A program made the position numbers and the translations under genes. The notes under the pieces were generated by a model. It made no database searches. It was not told the origin of the DNA and worked only from the letters and a program-made list of their open reading frames with translations. From UBA1172 sp002457135 (GTDB lineage Bacteria; Pseudomonadota; Alphaproteobacteria; Puniceispirillales; UBA1172), in assembly GCA_965660935.1 (NCBI GenBank), contig CBFIBR010000003.1, positions 34,769-98,768 of the forward strand: a DNA stretch of 64,000 bases. Direction: 5' to 3'. Shown here one piece after another: positions 31,647-39,994 of the stretch. The first letter of the stretch is position 1; each line of letters begins with the position of its first letter.

Positions 31647-31673
31647 TTGGCACTCTCTGCCGCCGAGTGCTAA
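31647..31673 (-). promoter_or_regulatory. CIRCE element (HrcA operator) before groESL
   Basis: TTGGCACTC-N9-GAGTGCTAA on the + strand matches the CIRCE inverted repeat TTAGCACTC-N9-GAGTGCTAA with a single change (A to G in one arm) and exact 9-base spacing. It lies about 55 bases before the groES start. HrcA binding here would repress groESL and release it on heat shock. hrcA itself is not in the window. Confidence 0.95.
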
Positions 31674-31864
31674 TCAGTGAGTTGGATATGCGCTTTGCCA
31701 CTCTTCGCGTCAAGTGCCGATGGCAAAAAAATCAATCAAATCACCGTTTATGATGAAAAATCACCATCAACAGGGGTTTGCTTCAATTCGCCACGCCCAT
31801 CAGCCCTCGTAGCGGCTTGCCAGAATGCTTAAATGCGGTACTAAGTGAGTGAGGAGATTGACCA

Positions 31865-32896
31865 ATGACCATTGCAGCAACCAGCACGGAACGCATGATG
31901 CGCCCGCTCACCGACCCGGTGGTGGCGTGGCTGCTTGGCGTGGCCGGCCTTGTTTTCTGCATGATTGTCGTGGGCGGGATCACCCGCCTCACCGGCAGCG
32001 GACTTTCGATGGTTGAATGGCGCCCGCTGATGGGTATCCTGCCGCCGCTCAGCGATGGTGAATGGCAACGTGTCTTCACGCTCTACCAGCAATCGCCCGA
32101 ATACATCCATGTCAACAGCGGCATGGGGATTGATGAATTCAAGACGATCTTTTTCTGGGAATACGTCCACCGTGTGCTTGGCCGTGTCATCGGGCTGGCT
32201 TACGGGCTGCCCCTCCTGGTGTTTTTAGCCCTTGGCCGCATCCCGCAGGGTTTCGGCTTGCGTTTTATGCTGCTGCTTGTGCTTGGCGGCATGCAGGGGG
32301 TGATCGGCTGGTGGATGGTCAAATCCGGCCTTGCCGAGGACCCGGCGGTTTCTCAATACAGGCTGGCCGTGCATCTTTCCATGGCGTTGATCATTCTTTC
32401 GGCCCTGCTCTGGACCGCGCTTGACCTGGTCAATGGACGGGCCCGTTTCCCCGGCGCTCACCCGGCCGGGATTGCCGGTGCGCTTGGCGTGACGATTGTT
32501 GCCGGGGCGTTCGTTGCCGGCATGGATGCCGGGCTGCTCTACAATGAATACCCGCTGATGGGGGATGGCCTGGTGCCGGATGAATACGGTCTGGAGGGCT
32601 GGGCCGATCCGTTTGAGAACCCGGCCTCGGCCCAGTTTCATCATCGCCTGCTTGCGCTGCTGGTGGTGGTCGGTGTGATCAGCCTGTGGTGGCGGGCAAT
32701 AAATTCAGGGCTGGCCATGCGTGGCTATGCCATGCTGACGGCGGTGGGTTTGCAGTTCGTCCTCGGGGTCGCCACCCTGCTTTACGCCGTGCCAGTCAGC
32801 CTTGGCACCATGCATCAGGGCGGGGCGGCCCTGTTGCTTGCCAGTGTCGTCTGGTACCTGCATGGTGCCGGGGTGAAACGCCTGACGGCCATATAA
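31865..32896 (+). CDS. ctaA: Heme A synthase (Cox15/CtaA type 2)
   Basis: CtaA oxidises heme O to heme A for aa3-type cytochrome oxidase. The 343-residue protein has about eight membrane segments. Conserved heme-ligand histidines appear in EYVHRVLGR, YRLAVHLSMA, FHHRLLALL and GTMHQGGAALL. The N-terminal VVGGITRLTGSGLSMVEWRP is the Cox15 signature. GAGGAG lies about ten bases before the ATG. It is divergent from groESL and convergent with aspS. The other cox genes are not in the window. Confidence 0.95.
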   Translation: MTIAATSTERMMRPLTDPVVAWLLGVAGLVFCMIVVGGITRLTGSGLSMVEWRPLMGILPPLSDGEWQRVFTLYQQSPEYIHVNSGMGIDEFKTIFFWEYVHRVLGRVIGLAYGLPLLVFLALGRIPQGFGLRFMLLLVLGGMQGVIGWWMVKSGLAEDPAVSQYRLAVHLSMALIILSALLWTALDLVNGRARFPGAHPAGIAGALGVTIVAGAFVAGMDAGLLYNEYPLMGDGLVPDEYGLEGWADPFENPASAQFHHRLLALLVVVGVISLWWRAINSGLAMRGYAMLTAVGLQFVLGVATLLYAVPVSLGTMHQGGAALLLASVVWYLHGAGVKRLTAI

Positions 32897-32909
32897 TCCC
32901 CGGATTGCC

Positions 32910-34679
32910 CTATTCTTGCGGCTTTGGCGGCAGTTGGCGGCGAATATGCAATTCCCTCAACTGCTCATCCCCGACCTCTGATGGCGCGGCCATCATCAGG
33001 TCTTCGGCCTTGCCGTTCATCGGGAACAGGATGATCTCACGGATATTCGGCTCATTGGCGATCAGCATCACGATACGGTCAATCCCCGGGGCAATGCCGC
33101 CATGGGGCGGTGCGCCGTAACGGAAGGCGTTGATCATGCCGGGGAATTTGCTGTCCACGACTTCAGGGCCGTAACCGGCAATCTGGAACGCCTTGTACAT
33201 GACCTCTGGCAGGTGGTTTCGGATCGCCCCGGAGGATAGCTCAACGCCATTGCAGACGAGATCATATTGCCACGCCTTGATATCGAGCGGGTCCATTGTC
33301 TCCAGTGCTTCCAGCCCGCCTTGCGGCATTGAAAACGGGTTGTGGGAAAACACCACCTCACCCGTTGTCTCATCACGCTCGAACATCGGAAAATCAACGA
33401 TCCAGCAAAAGGCAAAACCGGGGCTGCGCAGATCACGGTCATCAGCGATCTTGACCCGTGCCTTACCGGCAAGGCTGGCGGCATCAGACTCAGCCGCGCA
33501 GGCAAAGAACACCGCATCACCGTCCTTGAGCCCGAGCTGGTCACGCAGTGCGATTGCCTTGTCTTCGCCGAGGGCTTTCGCCACCGGTCCACGGGCCTCA
33601 CCCTCACCATAGATGATGTAGCCCATGCCGGGCGCGCCCTCACCCTGGGCCCAGGCGTTCATGCGATCAGCGAGCGAACGGCTGCCGCAACCAGGGCCTG
33701 GGATGGCGCGAACCACCGAGCCTTTTTCAACCGCGTTGGCAAAGATCGAAAACCCGGAGCCGCGAAAGACATCCGTCACATCCTGAATTTCAATCGGGAT
33801 GCGCAGGTCAGGTTTGTCACTGCCGTATTTGAGCATGGCATCAGCAAAGGTGATGCGCTGGAACGGGGTGACGACATCTTCGCTGGTGAATTCCTCAAAC
33901 ACCCCGCCGATGACGGGTTCAACCGCGGCGAAAACATCATCCTGTTCAACAAAGCTCATCTCAAGGTCGAGCTGATAGAACTCGCCCGGGCTGCGATCAG
34001 CGCGGCTGTCCTCATCACGGAAACAGGGGGCGATCTGGAAATAGCGATCAAAACCGGAAACCATCACCAGCTGCTTGAACTGCTGGGGGGCCTGCGGCAG
34101 GGCATAGAACTTGCCCGGGTGTATCCGGGACGGAACCAGGAAATCACGCGCGCCCTCGGGTGACGATGCTGTCAGGATCGGGGTCTGGAATTCGGTGAAA
34201 CCCTGATCGACCATGCGGCCACGGATCGACTGGATGATCTGGGCGCGGAGCATGATATTGCTGTGCTGGCGCGACCGGCGCAGATCAAGATAGCGATAGC
34301 GCAGGCGGGTATCCTCACCGGCATCTTCATCAGCGTTGACCTGAAGCGGCAGCACCTCGGCGGCGGACTGAATGGAGAAGGTTTCGATCCTGACCTCAAT
34401 CTCACCCGTTGGCAGGGATTTGTTGACCGTGTCCTCACTGCGCTTGACCACGGTGCCGGTGATGGTCACAACGCTTTCATTGCGGATCTGTTCCACCATG
34501 GAAAAGGTTTCATCAGAGCTGTCGGCAACGCATTGGGTAACGCCGTAATGGTCCCTCAAATCAATGAACACCAGTTGCCCGTGGTCACGCTTTCGGTTGA
34601 TCCATCCCGACAGGCGGATGGTTGTTCCAACATCATCAGCGCGCAGATCAGCGCAGGTATGGGTACGGTAAATATGCAT
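32910..34679 (-). CDS. aspS: Aspartate--tRNA ligase
   Basis: AspRS is a class II synthetase. The protein starts [18 protein letters not shown], then an OB-fold anticodon domain ([26 protein letters not shown]). The bacterial catalytic domain with GAD insertion follows, with [11 protein letters not shown] and motif 3 [12 protein letters not shown]. The ATG at 34679 gives 589 residues, the normal length. The upstream extension to 34745 is not needed. Many Alphaproteobacteria use a non-discriminating AspRS together with GatCAB. I did not test that here. Confidence 0.97.
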   Translation of the reverse strand: MHIYRTHTCADLRADDVGTTIRLSGWINRKRDHGQLVFIDLRDHYGVTQCVADSSDETFSMVEQIRNESVVTITGTVVKRSEDTVNKSLPTGEIEVRIETFSIQSAAEVLPLQVNADEDAGEDTRLRYRYLDLRRSRQHSNIMLRAQIIQSIRGRMVDQGFTEFQTPILTASSPEGARDFLVPSRIHPGKFYALPQAPQQFKQLVMVSGFDRYFQIAPCFRDEDSRADRSPGEFYQLDLEMSFVEQDDVFAAVEPVIGGVFEEFTSEDVVTPFQRITFADAMLKYGSDKPDLRIPIEIQDVTDVFRGSGFSIFANAVEKGSVVRAIPGPGCGSRSLADRMNAWAQGEGAPGMGYIIYGEGEARGPVAKALGEDKAIALRDQLGLKDGDAVFFACAAESDAASLAGKARVKIADDRDLRSPGFAFCWIVDFPMFERDETTGEVVFSHNPFSMPQGGLEALETMDPLDIKAWQYDLVCNGVELSSGAIRNHLPEVMYKAFQIAGYGPEVVDSKFPGMINAFRYGAPPHGGIAPGIDRIVMLIANEPNIREIILFPMNGKAEDLMMAAPSEVGDEQLRELHIRRQLPPKPQE

Positions 34680-34787
34680 GGTTTTCCCTATCATCCGGGG
34701 CCCATCATCGGTAGAGGCCCATGGCGGGGAGTATGCACGGCTCAAGCCGATTTACAAGGGTTTTCCAGCCCGATACACGACACCTGA

Positions 34788-35816
34788 TCAGGAACGGCGG
34801 CGGCCCCGGCGGCGACCGGATGAGGGCGCATTACCGACAGCATTCGTCTCAATCCCGGCCCAGGGTTTGCCCAGCACCGCCTCAACCCGGGCAAGGTCGG
34901 GCCGCGCGCCCTTGAGGACAGTATCAACAGCATGGCGCATGGCGGTGATATGGCCGGGGGTTGTCCCGCAGCATCCGCCGATGACAGCCACACCCGCATC
35001 ACGGGCAAGCACGGCGTATTCGGCCATCAGTTCAGGCGAGCCGTGGTAATGGATCGCCCCGTCCCTGTATTCAGGGATGCCGCAATTGCCCTTGGCAATC
35101 AGGGGGGTGTCATGCGCCGCGTCCATTTCGCCCTGCATGGCAAGGATGGAGTGCATCAATTCAGCCGGGCCAACCCCGCAATTGCCGCCGAGCGCCACGG
35201 CACCCGCCGACGCGACATGCCGGGCATAATCGGCAGGGTCTACCCCCATCATGGATTTGCCGGCGGTATCAAAGGTCATGGTGGCGGCGACCTTGAGGCC
35301 TGTTTTCCTCGCCGCCTCAAGCGCGGCGTTGACTTCTTCAAGGGAGGAAATCGTCTCTATCCAGAGCAGGTCAACCCCGCCTTCGGCCAGGGCCTCGGCC
35401 TGATCGGCAAAACCCGCCACCGCGCCAGCGTGATCAAGCGGGCCAAGCGGGGCAAAAAGCTCCCCCGTCGGGCCCATGGACCCGGCCACCAGCACCGTGC
35501 GGCCAGTTTCGGATGCGTGTTCATCAGCGGCTTCCCGCGCCAGCCTCGCCGCCGCCATGTTGAGCTCATGGACCCTGTCCTGCGCGTTATGGAGCTTGAG
35601 CCGGAAGCTCGTGCCACCAAAGGAATTCGTCAGGATCAGGTCAGAACCGGCATCAAGGAATTGGCGATGCAAGCCTTTGACACGGGCAGGGTGTTCAATG
35701 TTCCAGAGTTCGGGCGGGTAGCCGGTTTCAAGCCCGAGGGCGAAATAATTCGTCCCCGTGGCACCATCGGCAATCAGGACCCCGCGCTCATTCAGCAGAG
35801 TCTGAAAATCAGTCAT
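34788..35816 (-). CDS. bmt: Betaine--homocysteine S-methyltransferase family protein
   Basis: This enzyme family moves a methyl group to homocysteine to make methionine. The bacterial Bmt branch uses glycine betaine. The zinc-binding cysteines are visible in GGNCGVGP and GGCCGTTPGHI, and ADGATGTNYFALGLE is typical near the start. The 342-residue length fits. The last dozen residues are Arg-rich (GRRRGRRRS), which is unusual. The start overlaps the stop of the DUF1289 gene by four bases, so they are coupled. Betaine use is inferred from family resemblance. Confidence 0.88.
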   Translation of the reverse strand: MTDFQTLLNERGVLIADGATGTNYFALGLETGYPPELWNIEHPARVKGLHRQFLDAGSDLILTNSFGGTSFRLKLHNAQDRVHELNMAAARLAREAADEHASETGRTVLVAGSMGPTGELFAPLGPLDHAGAVAGFADQAEALAEGGVDLLWIETISSLEEVNAALEAARKTGLKVAATMTFDTAGKSMMGVDPADYARHVASAGAVALGGNCGVGPAELMHSILAMQGEMDAAHDTPLIAKGNCGIPEYRDGAIHYHGSPELMAEYAVLARDAGVAVIGGCCGTTPGHITAMRHAVDTVLKGARPDLARVEAVLGKPWAGIETNAVGNAPSSGRRRGRRRS

Positions 35817-36040
35817 GAAGCTTTCCTTCGGGTCGGGCGGGTCGGGCGTCGCCTTCGCCCGGTTCTTTCAGCTTTGCGTTCCTGCAGCACGTTGATCAGT
35901 GCCAGCTGGTCTTCGGGCGAAAGCCTCTGCCATGAGGCTATTTCATCACGGGTCCGGTAACACCCCGCGCAATTCCCTGTTACCGGATCAATCTGGCAAA
36001 CACTGATGCAGGGTGATGGCATTGGGCTTGGCTTGGTCAT
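35813..36040 (-). CDS. DUF1289 small cysteine protein
   Basis: This 75-residue protein matches DUF1289: CISVCQIDPVTGNCAGCYRTRDEIASW gives the Cx3C...Cx2C pattern expected of a small metal or Fe-S binding domain. A second conserved block, RLSPEDQLALINVL, follows, then a strongly basic tail (RTGRRRRPTRPTRRK). It overlaps bmt by four bases and starts eight bases after the DJ-1-like gene, so three genes form one leftward operon. Function is unknown. Confidence 0.85.
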   Translation of the reverse strand: MTKPSPMPSPCISVCQIDPVTGNCAGCYRTRDEIASWQRLSPEDQLALINVLQERKAERTGRRRRPTRPTRRKAS

Positions 36041-36048
36041 TCTCTGAC

Positions 36049-36555
36049 TTATGCGGCTTCTTCGGTATCGGTATAGTTGGCCACTGCACTGGCAAAATTG
36101 TCAACCATTTCGTTCAGGTCTGCATCCGCAGGGGCCGTTACCAGCGTGGAGTTGAGCGTGATCGCCTCAGGCTGGCCAGCATCGATATGGCCAAGCTCGG
36201 CAATCAGGTCAACAGCACTGCCGATCACCAGCGCCGGGGCCGCTTCACGCATGAAGGCGTTGACGACACGCTTGCCATGCGGTTCGGCCAGCAGCAGCTG
36301 GGTGTGGCGGCTGCCATCGGGGATAACGACGCCGTCATAATCGACGGCCAGTGTTTCGGAAAGCTGGGTATCAACGGGATAGGACAGGCCCCATCCGTTT
36401 CCGGTCCAGCCGTTGGTCACGCCGGTATCGCGTGAGATGATGGTGACTTTAGCGCCAGCTTCGGTGATAGCGCGCTGCAGATGAACAAAGTATTTTTCCT
36501 CAAAACCGCTGCAAACGAGGATTGCGATATTCTTTTTCATCAGGGATGAAACCAT
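36049..36555 (-). CDS. DJ-1/PfpI-like protein lacking the usual nucleophile cysteine
   Basis: This 168-residue protein has the flavodoxin-like DJ-1/PfpI layout: a first strand IAILVCSGFEEKYF with the conserved acidic residue, then DGVVIPDG. The nucleophile elbow, usually AICHG or similar, here reads ALVIGSAVDLIAEL, with Gly at the cysteine position. So glyoxalase or peptidase activity of the usual kind is unlikely, and a binding or regulatory role is possible. AGGAGG seven bases upstream supports the ATG at 36555. An ATG at 36540 is an alternative. It heads the DUF1289-bmt operon. Confidence 0.72.
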   Translation of the reverse strand: MVSSLMKKNIAILVCSGFEEKYFVHLQRAITEAGAKVTIISRDTGVTNGWTGNGWGLSYPVDTQLSETLAVDYDGVVIPDGSRHTQLLLAEPHGKRVVNAFMREAAPALVIGSAVDLIAELGHIDAGQPEAITLNSTLVTAPADADLNEMVDNFASAVANYTDTEEAA

Positions 36556-36697
36556 AAAAAAACCTCCTGGAGGCAGAAACGGGTCTGCCAAAGCGTCATG
36601 GTATGGGGTGGGTTGTGTAGATGCCTTGTTATAGATAGTTGATGCCATCACGGCAAGCCATTCTTGCACCAAAAAGACAGGCCCGATTTTGAGGGCT

Positions 36698-38386
36698 TCA
36701 GGAAAGACCGGAGAGGCGGTTGAAACGCCAGCGGCTGATCGATGCCGCCACCACAAAAACAATCAGCGGCAACAGCATCTGCAACCCTGTGGCAACGCCA
36801 AGCGGCTGGCGGCCAGCCGCCGAAGCCAGGATGACGGATTCCACCGTCAGGGTTTGCAGGCGGGCATTACCGGCAAAGACCGTCGGCAGGTAGAGCGCCG
36901 CGCTGACCGAAAAACCGATGGCAAAACTGGTCAGGGTCGGGGTCAGCAGCATCGGCAGCTTGATCCGGAAAAACCGCCTGACCGGGCCTTGCCCCAGCGC
37001 CGCCCCCACCATCCCCCAGCGCGGGTCCCAGCGTCGCCAGGATGGTGCCAGCGCCAGCCAGATATAAGGAAAGACATAGAGACAATGAACCCAGATCACG
37101 GCCATGACATGACCATCCAGCCCAAGCCATAACAGCATTACCTGCAACCCGAAGAGGAAACCGATCTGGGGGATCAGCAGGGGCAGAAAAAACATCTTTT
37201 CCACGAATTGTTCTGTGCGGGGGTTATGGCGGGATTTATGGCGGGGCTGGCTTTCCAGCCACACGATCACCGCGATGAGCGACAGCAACGCCGATGCCGC
37301 ACCAAGGACAGCTGTGTTGAGGGCGATCTGCCCCAGCCCGCCGGACAGCCCGGCCCAGTAACGCAAAGTGAGGGCTTGCGGCATGGCATCAGGAAACCGC
37401 CATACCGCCGCCACCGACCAGATCAGCGCGGCAGCCATGCCGAGGGCCGCCAGCACCAGCGGGATGATCCCGGCCAGCAGCGTCACCCCGCGCAGGATAC
37501 GCGCCGTCATCAGCGGCACATGCCCGCGCCTGCCGCTGATAAGAAATCCCCGGCAGAACCGGCTTGCCGCCCTCTCCCCCAGGATCAGGAGGCCAATGGA
37601 AAGCACCGCCAGCGCCAGTTGAAACACCGCCGCCGCCGAGGCGATAAAGCGTTGCTGGAGGTCAGGGTCGCGGTACCATTCCAGTGTTCTGAGGGCCAGC
37701 GGAGGCGGGGTTGACGGGGCCAGAACCGCCGCCATATCCACCACCGAGAGCGAGAATACCAGCACAATCATCACCGCCATGCGCATCCGTGGCCAGAGCT
37801 GGGGGATGATGATGGTGAACCAGGCCTTCATCCGGGTATAACCAAGGCTGCGGGCCACCGATAGCAGCCTCGGGATATCGATCTGCCCCATGGCGGCCAG
37901 CATCATCAGCACCAGAAACGGCACTTCCTTGGCGATAAGCCCCAGCACCAGCATCAGCCCGTGTTCATCCGGCACGATGGCGAGGTTGGGCGGGCGATCC
38001 CACCCCGTCAGGCCGGGTGATATCAGCCTCACCAGCCAGCCGCTTGGTTGCAGCAGAAACATCATGCCGACAGCGACCGTGATATGCGGCAGCGACAGGA
38101 TCGGTGCCATCATCCGCCTCAGCCAGGAAAAGCCGCGATGCTGATAGAGAATGCCCGGGATGATGAACGCCACAATGGCGGAAATCAGCGTTGCCAGAAA
38201 CCCGGTAAAAAGACTGAGCCAGAGCGATCGGCCAAACCCGGGAACAGCGAAGAGTTCGGCAAAGACCCCGATCCCCGGGTCATGCCGCCCCAGCACCGGA
38301 AACCAGTTAAAGGCTGGCAGAAAAGACCCGGCCAGACCGGCGATCACCGGACCCAGCAGAAAAATTCCCGCCAGCAGAACCCGCAT
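36698..38386 (-). CDS. ABC transporter permease, YnjC-like (fused double permease)
   Basis: This 562-residue membrane protein is two fused permease halves, each with about six helices and an EAA-type cytoplasmic loop (around SLGYTRMKAWFTIIIPQLWPR in the first half, and ALGQGPVRRFFRIKLPMLLTPT in the second). This matches YnjC of the poorly characterised YnjBCD importer and is also similar to ThiP/FbpB-type permeases. The start overlaps the stop of the binding-protein gene by one base (TGATG). The ATPase subunit expected next is absent. The substrate is unknown. Confidence 0.85.
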   Translation of the reverse strand: MRVLLAGIFLLGPVIAGLAGSFLPAFNWFPVLGRHDPGIGVFAELFAVPGFGRSLWLSLFTGFLATLISAIVAFIIPGILYQHRGFSWLRRMMAPILSLPHITVAVGMMFLLQPSGWLVRLISPGLTGWDRPPNLAIVPDEHGLMLVLGLIAKEVPFLVLMMLAAMGQIDIPRLLSVARSLGYTRMKAWFTIIIPQLWPRMRMAVMIVLVFSLSVVDMAAVLAPSTPPPLALRTLEWYRDPDLQQRFIASAAAVFQLALAVLSIGLLILGERAASRFCRGFLISGRRGHVPLMTARILRGVTLLAGIIPLVLAALGMAAALIWSVAAVWRFPDAMPQALTLRYWAGLSGGLGQIALNTAVLGAASALLSLIAVIVWLESQPRHKSRHNPRTEQFVEKMFFLPLLIPQIGFLFGLQVMLLWLGLDGHVMAVIWVHCLYVFPYIWLALAPSWRRWDPRWGMVGAALGQGPVRRFFRIKLPMLLTPTLTSFAIGFSVSAALYLPTVFAGNARLQTLTVESVILASAAGRQPLGVATGLQMLLPLIVFVVAASISRWRFNRLSGLS

Positions 38387-39573
38387 CAGCCACCACTGCC
38401 GAAACGCTTGACCCAGCCATCCTGAATCAGGGGAACCCAGCTCGGGTGCGGTTCGGGCAGGGATGGTGACAGCTCCGCCTCAGGCAGGGTGGCAATCCCC
38501 CTTGGCAGATTGTCAAACATCGCGCGCTCAGCCGCGCTCAGCCGGGGCATGGCTAGCACTGTCGGGTCACCCCAGATTTCAGGATTGGCCTTGCGGCTCT
38601 GCGCCTCGGCCGAGAGCATGAAATTGGCGACTTTCATCGCGGCTTCGGGTGACGATGCGTTAAAGGGGATGGCAACGAAGTGAACATTGGCGATGGTGCC
38701 ATCACGGTGAATATAGCTGCGGGTCGTATCGGGCAGAACACCGCTGGAGATATTGTTCGAAAACTCCGCCGGGTTGAACGCCATGGCAATGCTGATTTCA
38801 CGATCACCAAGCAGTTGCACCATCTCGGTGTAATTGGCCGGGTAATGGCGGCCACTGCGCCACAGATACGGCGTCACCTCATCAAGCCATGACCAGAGCG
38901 GGGCCAGAACAGCCTCACCATCAGCGTCATCAGCCGGGCCCGCCAGCACGGCGGCATCAGGGGTGATTTCCAGCAGCACCTGTTTCAGGAAGGTGGTGCC
39001 GGTAAAATCAGGCACCAGCGGAAAGGTAAATCGACCAGGGTTGGCCTTGATCCATGCCTTCAGCGCATCAGCCGAACGCGGCGGGGATGGCAGCTCGGCG
39101 GTATCATGGCCGAACACCATCTGGGCGCGCCCCCACGGGCTTTCCAGCCCATCAGTCGGGGTCGCAAAATCATTGATCAGTGCGGGCAGGGCCTCAGGGT
39201 CGGTGAGGCTGAAATTCTCCAGCCCGAAAGCCCAGGCATCATCACGGAGCAGCCCGTTGCGTTTCATGGAGGCGAAGTTCTCACCGTTAACCCAGATCAG
39301 GTCAACACTGCCGTCACTGGTGCGGCCAGCGGTTTTTTCAGCCAGTATCCGGCTGACAGCGTTGGCGGTATCGGTCAGCTTGACGTGTTCAAGGGTGATG
39401 CCATGGCGTGATTTCATCTCAGCCCCGACCCATTCAATATAGGCATTGATGGTGGGGGAGCCGCCCCAGGCATTAAAGCTGACGGTTGTTTCCGCTCTCG
39501 GTTGACCGGCAAGCGTGACCATGGCCAGAACCGCGCTGATCAGGGTGAAATAAAGCCAGGTTCTTACTTTCAT
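38386..39573 (-). CDS. ABC transporter substrate-binding protein, YnjB-like
   Basis: This 395-residue exported protein has a signal peptide (MKVRTWLYFTLISAVLAMVTLA, cleaved near PRA-ET). It also has the YnjB family pattern: SFNAWGGSPTINAYIEWV, LIWVNGENFASMKRNGLL and ESPWGRAQMVFGHD. It would capture a periplasmic solute for the downstream permease. YnjB relatives are annotated as putative thiamine or sulfate-like transporters, but the true ligand is not established. It is first in the two-gene operon. Confidence 0.87.
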   Translation of the reverse strand: MKVRTWLYFTLISAVLAMVTLAGQPRAETTVSFNAWGGSPTINAYIEWVGAEMKSRHGITLEHVKLTDTANAVSRILAEKTAGRTSDGSVDLIWVNGENFASMKRNGLLRDDAWAFGLENFSLTDPEALPALINDFATPTDGLESPWGRAQMVFGHDTAELPSPPRSADALKAWIKANPGRFTFPLVPDFTGTTFLKQVLLEITPDAAVLAGPADDADGEAVLAPLWSWLDEVTPYLWRSGRHYPANYTEMVQLLGDREISIAMAFNPAEFSNNISSGVLPDTTRSYIHRDGTIANVHFVAIPFNASSPEAAMKVANFMLSAEAQSRKANPEIWGDPTVLAMPRLSAAERAMFDNLPRGIATLPEAELSPSLPEPHPSWVPLIQDGWVKRFGSGG

Positions 39574-39994
39574 GAGTATCTCCAGTTTTTTTTCTGCCAG
39601 GAAAGCACCCCTTCAAGACCTGATCAATCGGCAGAGAGTTTGGGTTGGACGGCATGGTGTTGCCTTCGGTGATAGCAGTCTATTCCGAAGAACGGCACCT
39701 GAAAAGGGCTATCATTCCGTTAATGGTATTCGTGCAAATTTGTATGCATCTGCTGGGCAATACCACGGCAGGGGTATTTGGCAAGGTTATTTTGTTGATC
39801 CTGATTAGTATTGCCAAAAACCTGAAGTGAGAGTTTTTATAATTCTCTCAAACAAGATTGGTCCACACTATAATAGAGTGCAGATATAGACACTAGGTAG
39901 TGCTATTAGCTATTCCATTCTAAGCCCGGCAGCCTTTTTAAAGACTGCCAGATAGCGTTTTATAGGATTGAAAAGCACACTGACATTATCTTTT
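39574..39994. other. Intergenic AT-rich stretch between ynjB-like and tctA-like genes
   Basis: These 421 bases hold the ynjB-like promoter on the left and the end of the transporter operon on the right. A hairpin GGCAGCCTTT-TT-AAAGACTGCC at 39928-39949 lies about 45 bases downstream of the tctA-like stop and may terminate it, although no T run follows. No convincing gene is present. The base composition shifts to AT-rich here, marking the left edge of the low-GC block. Confidence 0.5.

Noticed and set aside
34932..35960. 342-codon open frame antisense to bmt
   Set aside because: It mirrors bmt and DUF1289, which have clear motifs. Long antisense frames are expected at this GC content, and it has no recognisable domain.
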